Part shown: positions 1 through 13,528 of the stretch, piece by piece | Numbering within the stretch: the stretch's first letter is position 1 | Layout of the letters: every line of letters begins with the position of its first letter | Origin: Eopsaltria australis | Taxonomy: Eukaryota > Chordata > Aves > Passeriformes > Petroicidae | Assembly (NCBI GenBank): GCA_034509425.1 | Contig: JAVTVJ010000798.1 | Location: 434,001-498,000 of the forward strand | DNA: 64,000 bases | Reading direction: 5' to 3' | Program-made: the position numbers and the translations under genes | Notes under the pieces: generated by a model | The model's input: only the letters and a program-made list of their open reading frames with translations | Database searches by the model: none | Told to the model about the DNA's origin: nothing

Positions 1-308
1 ATCCCTGAGTTTGCATCCCTGAGCTCACATCCCTGAGCTCTCATCCCTCAGTTTGCATCCCTGAGCTCTCATCCTTGAGCTCTCATTCCTGAGCTCTCAT
101 CCTTGAGCTCTCATTCCTGAGCTCTCATCCCTGAGTTTGCATCCCTGAGCTCTCATCCCTGAGTTTGCATCCCTGAGCTCTCATCCCTGAGTTTGCATCC
201 CTGAGCTCACATCCTTGAGTTTGCATCCCTGAGCTCTCATCCCTGAGTTTGCATCCCTGAGTCTGCATCCCTGAGTCTGCATCCCTGAGTCTACATCCCT
301 GAGCTCAC
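1..308. repeat. 14-bp minisatellite, about 22 copies
   Basis: Tandem array of a 14-base unit close to ATCCCTGAGTTTGC and its variant ATCCCTGAGCTCTC. The array reaches the left edge of the window, so its true length is unknown. In the middle the two variants alternate, which suggests a 28-bp dimeric repeat. Toward the right end a third variant (ATCCCTGAGTCTGC) is repeated three times. No coding meaning is seen. Confidence 0.95.
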
Positions 309-594
309 ACCAAGCTTGGCTGGGGCTCCAGAGAGGCTGCTCTCACTGCCTGAGTGCTGTGCAACTCTGACAGAGCAGCAGCCTCTGTATGGAGAAATTG
401 GGAGGTTGATTTAACAGTCCCAAGAATAAGAAATCCTTTTGGGGGCTAGTGGCTCATTGGCCCCAGGGCTTGGACCCCAGTGCTGGACTGTGAAGGGCTG
501 CATGTCCTGGCCATGGTAGGTGAGGGTTGGGACCTGGCTGCTCAGGTGAGGAGGTGCCATCCTGCTGGAGTGTGCAGTGCTGGTGGGCTTGGAG
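309..594. other. Unique non-coding spacer
   Basis: Spacer between two tandem repeats. No gene, splice site pair or known repeat family recognised. Confidence 0.5.
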
Positions 595-676
595 CATCCC
601 ATCCCATCCCATCCCATCCCATCCCATCCCATCCCATCCCATCCCATCCCATCCCATCCCATCCCATCCCATCCCC
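595..676. repeat. (ATCCC)n pentanucleotide microsatellite
   Basis: About 16 nearly perfect copies of ATCCC (GGGAT on the minus strand). The unit length of five leaves long open frames on both strands that encode only a repeated pentapeptide. They are not genes. Confidence 0.97.
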
Positions 677-3600
677 AGCCATTCCAATCCAAAAATACTC
701 CTCGAGCATTTCCCCAGCATCCTCACACTCTGGCTGGTGCCTGGTAAAGGAAGCCTGGTCTTTGGGCTCTTATTTGTTGTATTTCAGGCATCTTCCTCTT
801 GTTTGGCTTTTATTTAATATTTCTGGGGAGATGGATGTATTTCTACGAGTGCACAACACAAGTCTGCTCTTGACTGAACAAGGACCTCTGCATGGATGTT
901 CCCAATCCAGTACTGGATGTGTCAGTCACTTTGCTTTACACTGGTGAATTTCTAAGGCTAAAAGCAAACCTGCTGTGGAATCACAGGACAGTCCCCAAAA
1001 TGTGCCAGACTTCCACATCATAGGGGCAAAGATTCCCTTTCCAAGCCCTGCAGCCCTTCCAACTGCTTCTCCTGTTCTTCAGCTCAATCAGGACTGGAGT
1101 TTGAGTTTTCCACAGCCAGAGCCTTCAGTTCTGCAGCTCTTTAATCATTTCTAGGGATGATAAAAATGCAAAAATGTGCACCCAGAGCAGAATAATGAAG
1201 CCCATGAGGGTCTATTTGTCAATTTAGCAACGATATTGTGATGTACAAAGGCTGTTCCTTAGTATGATGTTCTGAGATTGCCTCCAAAATAGCGCCATAA
1301 TTTCTGTGTCAGAAAGCCCCTGTCAGGAATTATGTCTGTGCTCTCAAGGAAACCCAGGCTGCAGCTGCACTGTAACAACTGCTCCATTTCTGTTAGAAAT
1401 ACAACAATTTACTTGCCAGTCATCAAAGGGAACCTGCAGATTTAAGGAGCCATGAGCTGCTCTGCAGGGCACGGGAGGCCCCAGGTCCTGTGGGAGCTTC
1501 CCTGGTGCTCCCCTGGATGCAGGTGTTGGTATTTTGGGAGTTACCAGGATGCCAGTGTGCCCAGCCTGGCTGTGGTGGCAGGGACAATCAGATGCTGTCA
1601 CCCTGGCCATGGCAGTGGGGCTGGCACAGGCACTCTGGGCTGTGGGAATGGGGGGAACTTTGCTCTGCATGGCTGTGGGGCAGAGTGGGTGCTTCCCCAA
1701 GCACTCCTGACTTCACAGGGGCTGAAGGCACGGAGATTCCCTCGCTGTCAGAGGGCCCTTTATGGTTGGTTTTGTATAAAACCCACAACTTTCCCCCTGC
1801 AATGTAAACAGCCTTTTCCCCAGGATGAATTCCCGGCAGGGTGCCAGGGAGAGGGGCTGCTGGTGGGTTTGGGGCTGGGGGCCCTGCAGGGGTGGGCCCA
1901 GGCTGAGTCCCAGTCACGGGGGAGGGTTCTGGGGGAACCTGGCTCTGGCGAGGGCTCTGAGCCCTTGATACTGAGCAGATCTGCGCTGCTTTGAAATCGG
2001 AACGTTCCTGAGTCGTGATTTTCCCTGGCCTAATTATGGAAATTTTTTAATTAGTTGATAAGAAAGATCACTGGGAAATTGCAAAGGAAACATTTTGAGG
2101 TGAAGCCCTAATGTGTGCCTGTGTCTGCCTGGAGTCAGGAGCTGCTCCAGCTGCTGGGTCTTGGTCAGGCAGCGGTGGCCGGGCTCAGGGTGCTGAGGGG
2201 ACTGGACATCCCTGCTGCTTCCTATGGTGAGGCTCTGGATTCCTCTGGCCAACAGCTTTGATCCTGGCAGCTTTTTCCCAGCTCTGCCCACTCCTCTTCC
2301 TCGTGCCCACCAGCCAGTGGATGAGCTGGGGCCTCTCAGGTGGGAATCAGGATGATGCCACTCTGTCTCCAGTTTGAGTATCTCTGCTTCTGACATCTGG
2401 CCACTGGCTCTTGCTCTGCATCACGGGGATGAAGGAACTGTTGAACGTGAGTTGGGTTTTTCCTGTGTAAGAGCAGAGGGGGTTCTCATCTTCCTGTCAC
2501 CTCCCAGTTCTATGAGAGCTCTGCTGCCTTGGAACTGGGAGAATTCTGCAGCCACTTCTGCAGGGACAGCAGCAGGTCACACCTTTGTAAAACCACGTAA
2601 ACCAGGGCTAAGAGCTTTTTGAAGGATATTTTTCCAGTTATCTGTTGGAGCAGGAGAGACGTGGAACCAACGACTTGGCCCTTGCAGGTGCCACTGTGAT
2701 GCTGCCCTGGATGTCCACAGGCTTGCTGGACCCTGCCAGGACCAGGACCAATGTGGCAGAGATGCCAATGGCCACCAGTGATGGTGACTGGAAGCCAGCA
2801 GAGCAGGACCCTAGCCTCTTGTTTTTTTGTGGATGTGGGTAATTCCTGGCACATTTTTTGGGGGGGGTTAATTTTTTTCTGAACTTTCTCTGTTACTGTG
2901 TGTGATTTGCTGCCCTCGGCCTCCTCAGCCACATGCCCTGGGGACACTGCATCACTGCTGTTTGTCTTGGTCGGAAGCGCTGCTGCTCTGCATTCGTTTG
3001 AAGGGCTGAAGGCACAGAGCTGGTCTGTGCACCGGGCTGGAGGCTCTTCTGAGGAGCCTGAAATGCTTGTAGGAAAAAAAACCCGTAAAAATCCCAAACA
3101 AGGGAAGCTTGTTACGGAGCCAGCAGGAGACTGGGAGTGGCCCAGAGCGGCTGCTGGGTGGGCTGGGGGGTGAGGGCTGAGGTCAGGCAGCGAATCCCCC
3201 CCAGAGCAGGTCCCTCCACCCCAGAGCCCTCCCAGTGCGGGGTGCGCTCCATCTCACGCAAGGCCAGAGCCTATAAATATCCCAACTCCAAATTTTCAAG
3301 AAGTATTAGGAACTCTCCAGGCTTATTTTTGAGGGCTGTTACGAAAGGGCTTTAGCGGATTAAAGCTCTCCCAGATTAATCTGTGCTCAGGGAGGCGGAG
3401 GGTGCGGGAAGGGCAGTGCTGGCACCCCAGGCCTGTGATGCAGGGGGTTCACCTCAATTCCTGGGCTCCCCACTCCCCATCTTGCTGGGATATGGGGCAG
3501 TGGGCTGGTGGGGCAGGGGGGGACACTTCCACGGAGCTGTGTTCCCACTCCCCCACTTCTCCCAAGCCCCACTGAGCTCCCCAGACCCGGCCAACATCTG

Positions 3601-6600
3601 TAGGGCTGCAGGTTTGCACAGGTTAATGTCAAATTTATGTCCCCTCTGGTTTCCAGAGGAGGTAATTAGCCAGCAGGTGTAATAACAATTTAATAAGTGT
3701 GTCAAGTAAGTGAGCCAGTTGTGGTGTAGAGCAAACTGTGCCTTTGGAAGAGTCATCCAAGGGCTGGGGATATGCCAGATGGCAACACAGCAATTCCCTT
3801 GTCCAGGCTGGGGTCTGTCTGTCCATCCTGGGTCTGTGCAGGTGCTCACTCCTGGCCAGGAGCTGCTGCAGAGCTCGGGGAGGAACCTGGGACTGGCACT
3901 GCAGCGTTCTCCAGAACCTCTCCTTCCTGGCCAGATGTGGAGGGAGATGATGACTCGTGTGCTCCATGACTACTGGAAGGCACAAAGCAGTGCCAGAATC
4001 TCAGGGCAGGATGAGTGCTGACTGATGCTGACCTAGGGAGTGGATGAGTGAAAGGGATTTACAGCCACCTGCACTTCCAGTGCTGGCCTGCTGCTGGCAC
4101 TGCCACAGTGCCACTGCTGCTCCCACGGGCATTGGCCTCTGGCCCAGGGAAGTGCCAAGGTGGGTTCTGGTGGCAGAAAATCAGTTCCAGCACCTGCTGG
4201 CTCCTGGCACCTGCTTGGTGCTGGCAAAGCTTTTTAGTTGGTCCTTGGGAACATTTCTCCTCCTAAGGACTTGGGCAAACCCTCTGGCAAGAATGCAGTG
4301 GCGTGTGACAGTGAGAGGCTGGCAGGTGGAAGGATCCCCCTGAGCGCCCTGGGAGCAGCTCCCCACTGCCCACCCACCCCTGGCTGACCAAGGAGCTACC
4401 CCAACCCCTCTGCAGCCCCAGCTGAGGGACCAGAGGAAGTGGAGCTGTGGAGTGACACATAATGCAGGCAGGGCAGGATGCAGGATCCTGGGAGGGTCAG
4501 GGTGGGGTGATGCTGCGGTCCCAGGCAGGGTCCCTACCAGGTGTGTCACCCCATGGGGAGAGGCACTGGTTGGTGGTGAAGTGTCTGCTGCATCACCAAT
4601 AAACAGCTGCCACCTCGAGTCCTGATTAGCACATGGTGCACAAAGCCTGTTTTGGCTGAGGATGGAGCAAAGTGTGGCTGGTCCCGGGGGGCTCATGCAC
4701 ATGGGTCTGTGGTAAGGTGGTCACAGATGGCTGCAGGAGGTTGTGCATGGCCCTGCTGAGACAAGGACACTGCCTCCAGCACAGGGATCCTCATGTGCAT
4801 GGGCAGGGCAGGCAGGGTCACAAAGACGCCTCTGTGAAGGATTTGGCCTCTCCCTGCCTGTCCTGGCTCCAGCAGAGCTTTGATGGGTGTAAATCAGTAA
4901 CAGAGAGCAGGAAACCCTGCAGAACCCAGACCCAGCAGTGCAGGGGTCTCACCCTCCTACGACCAAGCCCCATCCTGCCGTGGCAGCCCAGCACTGGCTG
5001 CCCAGCACCGCTGGCTATGCCCACTGCCAAGCTGAGTGCCAAAAATCCTGCCTTTCTTCACCTGCTGACAAGGCATTGGAAAAGGGAGGATTCTTTAAAA
5101 CATAAAACAAATAAAATTAGGTCTTCTGGTAAGGGATTAAATGGGGGCCCTCAGCTGTATTTATAGAAGGTTCAAAAGTAAATCTGTTCCCAGACTGAAT
5201 AAATATTTTGCTCAGGCAGGCACGATCTTCAGTTCATCTGTCTTGGAAAGACTTGAGTGAGAGGGGAATTGATTTTCTCCAGCCTGAACAAGGCAAGCGC
5301 CTCTCAGACCCAGATAGAGAGTGAAGTCCCATTATCGGCTGAAATGGGGAAGCAGCTGGGAAATCATTAAAGAGAAAGCAAAGACAAAGCTGCTTTGGGG
5401 AGGTGACAATTCGCTGTTCCCCTGCGGTGGCTGGGGCTGCCACCCCTGAAACTGCTTTGCGGTTGTGTAGCTCTGACCCCATGAGAGAGTTTGGTGACAC
5501 CGGGTGACCATTTGCCAGCATCAGCAATCCCCCCGTGGGAGAGGGGAGTGGCTGGGGGCTGGCACTGGTTGCGTTGGTCACATTGGTTGTGAGACTGCAC
5601 AGATCCATGCACAAAGAGAGGTGGCGTGGGGGAACCTGTGAGCGGCTCCGCTCATCCCCTTGGGTGGAGGGGGATCCGTGCAGGTGCGGTGGCGGTGCCA
5701 AGGACATTGACCTCATTCTCTCCTCCTGCACGGATCACCTGGAGGTGCGGACACGCCGACAGCCAGGTCAGCGCTGCCGGACACGGAGTCACCGAGGGCT
5801 GGAGCTGCTCTCACGTGTCGGGTTTCTGCGCTTGTACGGCTGCCTTGCTATGGCTGCCCCGTCTGTGAGGATGAGAGGAAATTCCTGACACGTCCCTGCC
5901 GCTGTCCCTAGCCTGCGGGATGCAGCCATTCGCATGCTCCTCGGACTGGTGCAGGTGTTTGGGCAGAGGTTCCCCTGGCAGCGTTCACCCCAGGGCTGGG
6001 TGTTCAGCACAGTTCCAGCTCAAAGAGCTCCTAAATTCAAGCTGGCACGTGGTGTTTGCAGACATCAGTTACCGCCAGGACAAGAGCTCAGTGCTTTGCT
6101 CTTGATAAAGGCAGCTCCCGGGTCAGCGGAGCGCGGTGTGAACTGCGCAGCCGGGGCTGCTGGCGCTGCCCAGCTCCCCTTGCCCTTTCCCAGGTCGGAA
6201 AGGAAAAAATAAAAGGGAGAATGAAGAACAAGCCAAAGCCCTTGGCAGTGTTTTCCAGCTTCTTCTCCCAGTTTTCCATGGCAGAACCGCATCAAACAAA
6301 TGCTTGCCTGCAGAAGGTCCCCAGCCCCAGGTGGGTGCCCGGAGCTGGGACACTGTGAGGGAGCGGTGGCAGTGCCTGGCGAGAGTTTGCTGTGTGAGCT
6401 CTGTCCGCCCCGCGCTAAAAAAAGGCACGAAATGAGCAAAATTATGCGCTGAGTCACTAATCGTTCACCCGCTGTTTAGTCACCAGTGCTCCCACACCGG
6501 GGGACGTTCGCTGAGGGGGCACAAACTGAACTGTCACCGCGTTAAATGGATGTGGCTGAAAGCAGCCGAGAGCTGCTGCTGCATGCACGGCTCCTGACAC

Positions 6601-9600
6601 CAGACAGACCATTGGGCTCCGTGGCCACAGGAGCTGCTCAATTAATGACAACTCCCTGATGAATCCATTGATTAATCGCGGCCGTGTGCGGAGGCGCCGG
6701 GGCGTGCTGCCCGCCGAGGAGGTGGCAGCGGAGCAGCTGCTGCCCGTGTCCCATGACAGCACGGGTCACTGTCCTGGTGTCTGTCCTCCCACGGGCATCG
6801 CAGCTCCTGCCGAGGGACGCGGGCTGGCGCTGGTGCGGAGGGAGCAGCCGCTGCTCAGGGGGTGCTGGGGCTGAGCCGGGGGGCTCCGTGCCTCAGTGTC
6901 CCGTCTGCCGGTGCTCCCCAGGCTCCCCCACCCGACACAGCGCTGTTTTCGCCGCGTAACCCGCCGTGCCGGAGCCAAGCGTGTGTGAAAGAGCCTGTCT
7001 CAGCGCAGGAAAGAGCCATAAAGGGCCTATTTATGGAGCTGGCTCCTCACAATGTTTTCAGACACAGCCCTCGCATGTTTTCATAACAGCAACGCCTCCA
7101 CCTCTCGCCAGCTGCCAGTGGAGCTGAGCCTCTCGCCGCTGTCCCCCGCACGCCCCGGGGAGCCGGGAACCCTGGCAATGGGCTGGCGACTGCGGGGCTT
7201 CCTGTTGGGATCCCGGCCCCAGCGCAGTCCCGGGCAGCTCGCAGAGCCGTGCCTTGGCTGCCTCTCCCATCCTGGCTGCGACTGGCACTGTGCCCACGCA
7301 GGGACACGCTTGGACCCTTGGCACGGATGGGCTGCTTTGTGTGGCAGGAGACGGACTTGTCAGCAGCCCCTCTGCCCGGGCCACCTCGCCACCGCGTTTC
7401 CCATTGCCTGGAATTCGCTGGCATTGAGCGCAGGGCTGCATCCGGCGCCCAGCTGGAGGAGCAGCAGCTCCCAGGCTTCATCCATAGGGAATACCCTATG
7501 GAAGGACCTGCCTCTGCCCCAGCCGTGGCGCCGTGCTGCTCACTGGCCATACGTGCAGTGGATGTGAGCCGTGCCCAGCCCAGCCCTGTCTCCCCGTGCC
7601 AGGTACCCTCCGGTGACAGCGTGGCAGCCGCCGCGGTGACAGCGCGGCAGCAATGGCAGTGTCATGCACGTGTGGGAGGCAGGTGAGCACAGAAGGGGAG
7701 CAGGGAGATCTCTCCTGCTCAGCGCCGGAGCGCAGGAGGGAGCAGGAGCGGGGCTGTCTCCATGGCAGGGACACAAGTAACTTTTCATTAGTCCATTTAG
7801 GAATTCCTTTCAAACGGGAACGCAGATCCACCTGAGCTCATTAAATAACATTAATGGTGCTGCCCAAATAAATACTCCAGCTGCCACCTGCACCGCCAGC
7901 CAACACTCGCTGCCCTCTGCCCTTCTGGGAGCAGAGGTTTCCCAGTCTAATTGGATACACGCGCTTCTCTCCTGACACCGCTGACCTCCAGCACAGCACG
8001 GGATTCTCACACTGCAGCCACTGGGTTCCTGCAGCTTCATCCCAGGGCTGCAGGAGCAAGGCAGCGAGTCCTGGGGCTGGCAGGAGCTGGGAACTGGGAG
8101 AGGAGTGGAAGCACCAAGCCGTGGCGAGAGGAGGGAACGAATCCAGGCCATGCTTGTCACTGAACTGATTACAGCCGGGCTCTGAAACTCTTCTTCTGTC
8201 CTCTAGCCAGTGAGCAATGTATAACTTCATTACTCCACATCCAGGAGACACTGAGGGATGTGGGCAATTCATTATCATCTGTCCCATTTCATTTCCCTGC
8301 CTGTCAGCGCTGGCATCCTGGTGTTCACAGACGAGTCAGGGTTTCAAGGTGTGAGCTGAGCCTGAAGCTCCTGCAGCACGGTTCTGGTTCTTGCACTCCC
8401 ATCACTCTTGGGGACCCTTCAGCAGCACCTCGAGGGGCTCAGGGATTTTGTGCCAGCCCTGGGTGTGGCATCACCATCACCAAGCTCGAGGCTTTTAGGG
8501 GCTTGACTTCAGAGCTGCCACTGTCAGCAGGGACCTCAGGTGCTCGGTGTGATTCTGGGGAGCCCCGACCCCCGGCTGAGGGGAATGCAGAGTGAGGGAT
8601 GGTTTTGGACCCTGATTTCTGACTCCTCTCTTCCCCATGGCTCTGGTGCCATCGTGCTGTCCCCTGTCAGACATGTCCTTCCTGCTGGCACTGCCAGCTC
8701 CATCATGTTCCCCCCAGGCTGCTCTGAGCAGCATCACCAGGGTGCTCCTCCCCAGCCCCAGGGCAGCAGCAGTGGGTCCTGCTGGGTGCTTGCCTCAGAT
8801 CCTGGTGACTAATTGCTCTGAAAAGAGCATTTCTCACAAGTTTTTTTTTCGTAAGAAATGGTAACAAGGCTTTGATTTAGCTCTTCTTTTCCTTTCTTCC
8901 TGTTTTTTTTTTTCTCCCTTCCTACCCCAAAAGCAGAAGCCCCTTTGATCGTGTGGGTTCAGGCTCCGTAACAAGCATCCCTGTTTGTGTCGGGGAGTTG
9001 TCAGCGTGGCAACATGACAGCACGTCTCCTCACACACAATGAATTATTCCTTCCACTCTTTCTTTGCACCATCTCCGGGATAAATTACTGCTCCCAGATG
9101 GGCTTGTCACCCAGTGAAGCATCCTTAACCTCTGAGGTGATCCCTGCCCAGCATGGAGTGCCGGCCACTGCGGCTCACCCGAGGCTGCAGCAAAACGTTG
9201 GAGTGGGGAATTGTCAGCCGAGCTTGAAAGCAAATTGCTTTGCCAATTTATTTTCTTTCTTGTGTATGAACATATTTTTCTTAAAGGGATGCTGTCACAT
9301 TAAATATGGAGCTGCCAACTGCAGGCATTAAAAAATCATGGGTCGTCCCATTTTCCTTCCTCCCACTCTAAATTCAGAGAAAACAATAAATTCGGGGTTC
9401 TTTTTTCTTGTCATCTGCTTTTCAGCTCGAGTTGCTTTTTCAAACTTTTCCCAGCAGCTGGGAGGTTTGGGAGCTTCAGCATCGTGGTGAGTGCCATGGA
9501 ACTGGGGCAGATGGGGCTGGTGCTGGGGTGGCCCCTCAGCCACATCATCGGGTGTCCGGCTGTCCCTGGACCCTTCTTCCCAGAGCTCTGGGCCAAGGGC

Positions 9601-12600
9601 AGACCCGGAGCAGTCCTGGGACAGTGCTCAGGAGCCTCCCCTCCCACCACAGCTGATGGGACTGAGCCATGTGCTGGTAAGGAAATCTTCCCCAAATCTG
9701 TCCGTGAAGGGCGCTCCCTGTCAACAAGTTGCCTGAACTTTGTGTCACTTTGTCACATCTCCTGCGACAGATGCACAAAGTCCTTTCCAGCCTTTATGTC
9801 TCCAAGCCCTTTTTTAGGGAAGGTAATGAGAGCAATTTTGTTCTCCTTTGACAAAGTGTGTTTCCTTGCAGCCTTGCTGAGGTGGGGAAGGGAATCAGGC
9901 ATTTGTCAGACTGAACAACCTCGTGGCAGTTTCTGGAACGTGTGTCTGATGGATCCGGGATGGGATCTGCTCTGATCTGGTGTCAGGTATCAGAAATCTC
10001 TCATGTATAAGAGATCTGATTGAAAACAGTTTCCATCTGGGGCTGGGTCAGTGCTTTCCCTTTTTTCTGCCGCAGGGAATCTCCCTCCCACAGCTGCAGG
10101 TAGAGACAAGTCTCTTGCTACTCTTAAATTGTAAAGAAAAATCTCTTCCAGAGCTGCACTGTACTGCAGCCTCGCAGCTCAGCAGGGCTCAGCTGCCCCC
10201 CAGCCCCACCACGTGGGCTCCAGAGCCTCCCCCAGCAGGGTGTTTGATAACATTGATTTTAATAAAGCTCTGGGCTTGTTTTGATGGACGGATCCAAAGC
10301 ACTACACGGATTTAAACAGATCCCGTTGCAAGTATCTCTATCTGATACCCCTGCCGTGACTGGACTGCAAATGTCACTCGCTTAGCACTATCAAATATTT
10401 AATTTGCGTTGTAATAGAGGAGCCTTTGAGAGCTCCAGCTTAAACTGGAGGTCTCCTGTTAGCCAGCAGCTCTCCACAAATTCACTTAAAAGCCAATTTC
10501 TGCCCTGAAAAGCTCCTGACCCAGATGCAGGAGTGAGGGGAGCTGGGTGGGAAGACCGTGCCCAGCTCTGCTGTGGGACCTGCTGGAACCCTGCTCATTA
10601 CTGTAAGTGCTCGTGGTGGGTGTCCTCACCTTTGCCATGGGAACACGTGGGTGGGGGAAGGGGATCGGCACTGCCACCACCATGGTGCTCGTGCCAATGC
10701 CTGTGGCATTGTGTCTCTGGTGGCACTGCTGCTGACCCAGCTGTCGGTGCCTGCAGAGGGGGTGGCAGCTCCCCAGGAGCTGGCCTGGATCTCCCTCTGG
10801 ATCCTGCCCTTGTGGAAAATCATCTTCTCTGAGAACTTCCCCTGTGGCAGCTTCAAGGGGAGCACGAGGTGCTGCCAGGGCTCAGACTCTCCCTGTGCAT
10901 CACCTGGCTCTCTGTATTTTATTCCCCAAGAGAACACCATGGCTCTGTGGGACGTGGCTCTGCCCTAATCTTTGCGCTGACCACGAGAACCCTGAAGGAT
11001 GCTGTGATCTTGTCAGGTTCTCCTCATCCAGAGGAGGGGCTGGGGGCGCACGGCCAGGGGGGCTGATGGATCATGGAGCCTCAGTCCTTCCTCTCCCTCT
11101 GCTCCCTGTGCTGTGCTCACACCTGCAGCCGAGCCCTGGGACGGAATGTCACACTCCCTGCCTCTGTTTGCTTTGCCGTTTTCCCTGCTGCTTTGAGAGC
11201 AGGCGACACTGCCCAGGTTTTGATTCCCAGAATGGTCAGGCTCATTCCCTGACCCGCTGCAGAGAAGCAGCATTGTCCCCTCCATGGCGTCTCCTTCAGC
11301 TGGGTTTCAGCTGTCCTCGCTGCCCGGGAACAGGGCTGGGATCTGCTGATTCAGGGGACACGCAGCCCTGCGGTGTTAATGATCTTGATGTGCAAAGGAG
11401 AGGACAGGCGCAGTGGCACCGTGTGATGCTCCCTGCCCTCCCCGGAGGCTGCAAGATGTCCCACTGCCCTTCAGCGGGTGGGAACGGGGCTGAGGGGAAG
11501 CCCAGAGAGCACCTGAGGGTAAGAACCGAGCATTTGGGGGTTCAGAACTGAAGGTTGTGGGTGGTCTGAGCCCCTGCATGCCCCTGGTCCCCGTGCCAGG
11601 AGCCAGCCTGCAGCCCGGAGCCCTTGAGGAGAGACAGCTCTCACTAATCCTTGCTCTGACAACGGATGGTTTACAGACTGATCCTAAAATGTGCCTCGCT
11701 CTGGCATTAGTGGAGCATATGTCAGGGCTGGGGGGGCAGCTGGTTTGATGCCGTGTTACAAAATGCTGGAAATGCTGCAGGCATGGCCAGGCCCCTCCAA
11801 AACCTGCGCCCGGCCTGGTTCTGCCCAGCTCTCAGGCCAGGACACTGAAGCATCTCCTGATGCTGTAGCAGGTCCCCTGGGCCACCTCCATGTCCAAGGC
11901 AGAGCCCCCTGTGCTCATTGCAGCCAGGCCAGTGCCCTTCCCATCCCTCCACCAGCAGCCCGTGCCACTTGATGAAGTTGCACAGGGAATTCTCTGGGCC
12001 CAGCCTTGGAGGCAGCCCGGGAAGCTGCCCCATTCCCCCATCTCCCCTGTCACAGAGCTGCTGTCAGGTGCATCCGCCTGCTCTTGGCTCAAGGTGGCTC
12101 CTCCAGTGCCACCCCCTGCCAGCTGGCGCCCGTTGCCCCGCGTGACGCTCCGGGCTCTTTGGGAACTCGCTGAGCCACAGGCACCAACTCGGACGTGCCG
12201 GCTCTCGTCCGGAGGCTGCTGATGAGGGCTGATTTAGTGGCGATCGAACCGCATTTGAAGTGCTCCTTGAAATATGAGACGAGTGTCTGCAGCTCCCCGG
12301 GCATAGGGGCGGCTGCGGTGCCCTGACGGCCGTGGCACAAGGGCAGGAGCCGGCGGTGCCAAGGGCAGGGCTCGGCGTTCCCTTCTCCAGCACCAGGTAG
12401 GAGCCTCCCGTGCCAGGCTGGGGCACCAGGAGCTGCCTTGCAGAGGCGTTGCTGTATCCTGAGCCCAAATGGGTGGGTGGGCTGGAAATTGCCTGTGCCG
12501 GTGGTGAGGGGTCTGTGGGGAGGGAGGATGGTGGGGCTGCTGCTGCAGGGGGTCTGGGGCTCCCTGCTGGCTCTGGAGGGGGGCACAGCCGGGGTCCCAG

Positions 12601-13460
12601 TGCAAACATGCACGGCAGTGGCAGGATCACAGAGCTGCTTCACGGTGCAAACCCTGGGGTGATGGGATGCAGTGATTTGAGCTGTGCTTGGGTGAGGGGT
12701 TGTAGGAGCTCTGCCTTTCCTGAGGGTTCATACAGATGTGAACAGGGACTGTGAAACTGGTCTTTACTCAGAGGGTTTGAGGGAATTTCGTAACAACTGC
12801 TGGTGGCCACTTTCATACCAACACTTCCTTTTACTTCTGCTGCTTTTATTTACTTTTCTGTGTACTTAACTAGAGAAAAGGAAGGTGAATTCAGTAGAAC
12901 GTAATCTAGTGAACTCAAGCAAGATTTTTTTTCAGATTTCTTGCTCTCTTACCAAGTTCATGCACCTTCTGTTCAGGTGATGTTTTCCCTGATCCCATAC
13001 TGCTGAGTACTAATTGGGAGAGATATCCCAATTAGCTGCTGTCAGGTCCCCTCAGCTCTGTGGAGAAGGCAGTTTGACTTTGGGGTGAGGTTCTGGTCCC
13101 ATGTGTTGCTTCTGTTGAGTTCAGGCCATATAAAAGTCCCAAATAAAAGGGGCACAAAATGGTGTTGATGCCAGGAGGGAGCATGAGGGTCCCTGTTGGG
13201 GTAGGGCACTGAAAGAACATCCCTCTACAGATGTTCAGGCTGCAAGTGCATGGGAACCTCTGAGCAGGCTGGGATAACAGCACTCTCTGTGCCCAGGGTG
13301 GCCTCGATGGGTCTGCCCCCAGGTTATCCAGAATACAGGAAATAAAGGAAAGGACCTGACCTGCATCAAACCTGCTCTGTCATCAGGATTTTGTAGCTTG
13401 GCCAGAACCCCACTGGGCGCCCCACTGATGCATCTTATGCCCAGCCAGTGGCTTTTCTGG
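677..13460. other. Non-coding DNA upstream of ZNF385C
   Basis: About 12.8 kb without a recognisable coding exon. The open frames are short, overlap on both strands and show no known domain. The DNA is mostly GC-rich, with AT-richer islands (for example 10,230-10,450) and poly(T) runs at 8,841-8,849 and 8,905-8,915. It could be intergenic DNA or an intron of a transcript starting further left. In human, DHX58 and KAT2A lie beyond this end of ZNF385C, but no exon of either was recognised here. Confidence 0.5.
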
Positions 13461-13528
13461 GATGTTGTGGGGCACTGTGGGGTGCTGTGGGATGCTGTGG
13501 GATGCTGTGAGGTGCTGTGGGATGATGC
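13461..13528. repeat. 10-bp minisatellite, about 7 copies
   Basis: Seven imperfect head-to-tail copies of GATGCTGTGG. On the minus strand the array reads as a repeating frame rich in His, Pro, Thr and Ser, which is an artefact of the repeat. Confidence 0.9.

Noticed and set aside
411..947. Overlapping open frames on both strands with a repeated Trp-Asp-Gly-Met-Gly or Ser-His-Pro-Ile-Pro peptide
   Set aside because: They only translate the (ATCCC)n microsatellite. No domain and no splice support.
3271..3281. TATA-box-like CTATAAATATC
   Set aside because: No start region, splice donor or gene follows it. A lone match of this length is expected by chance.
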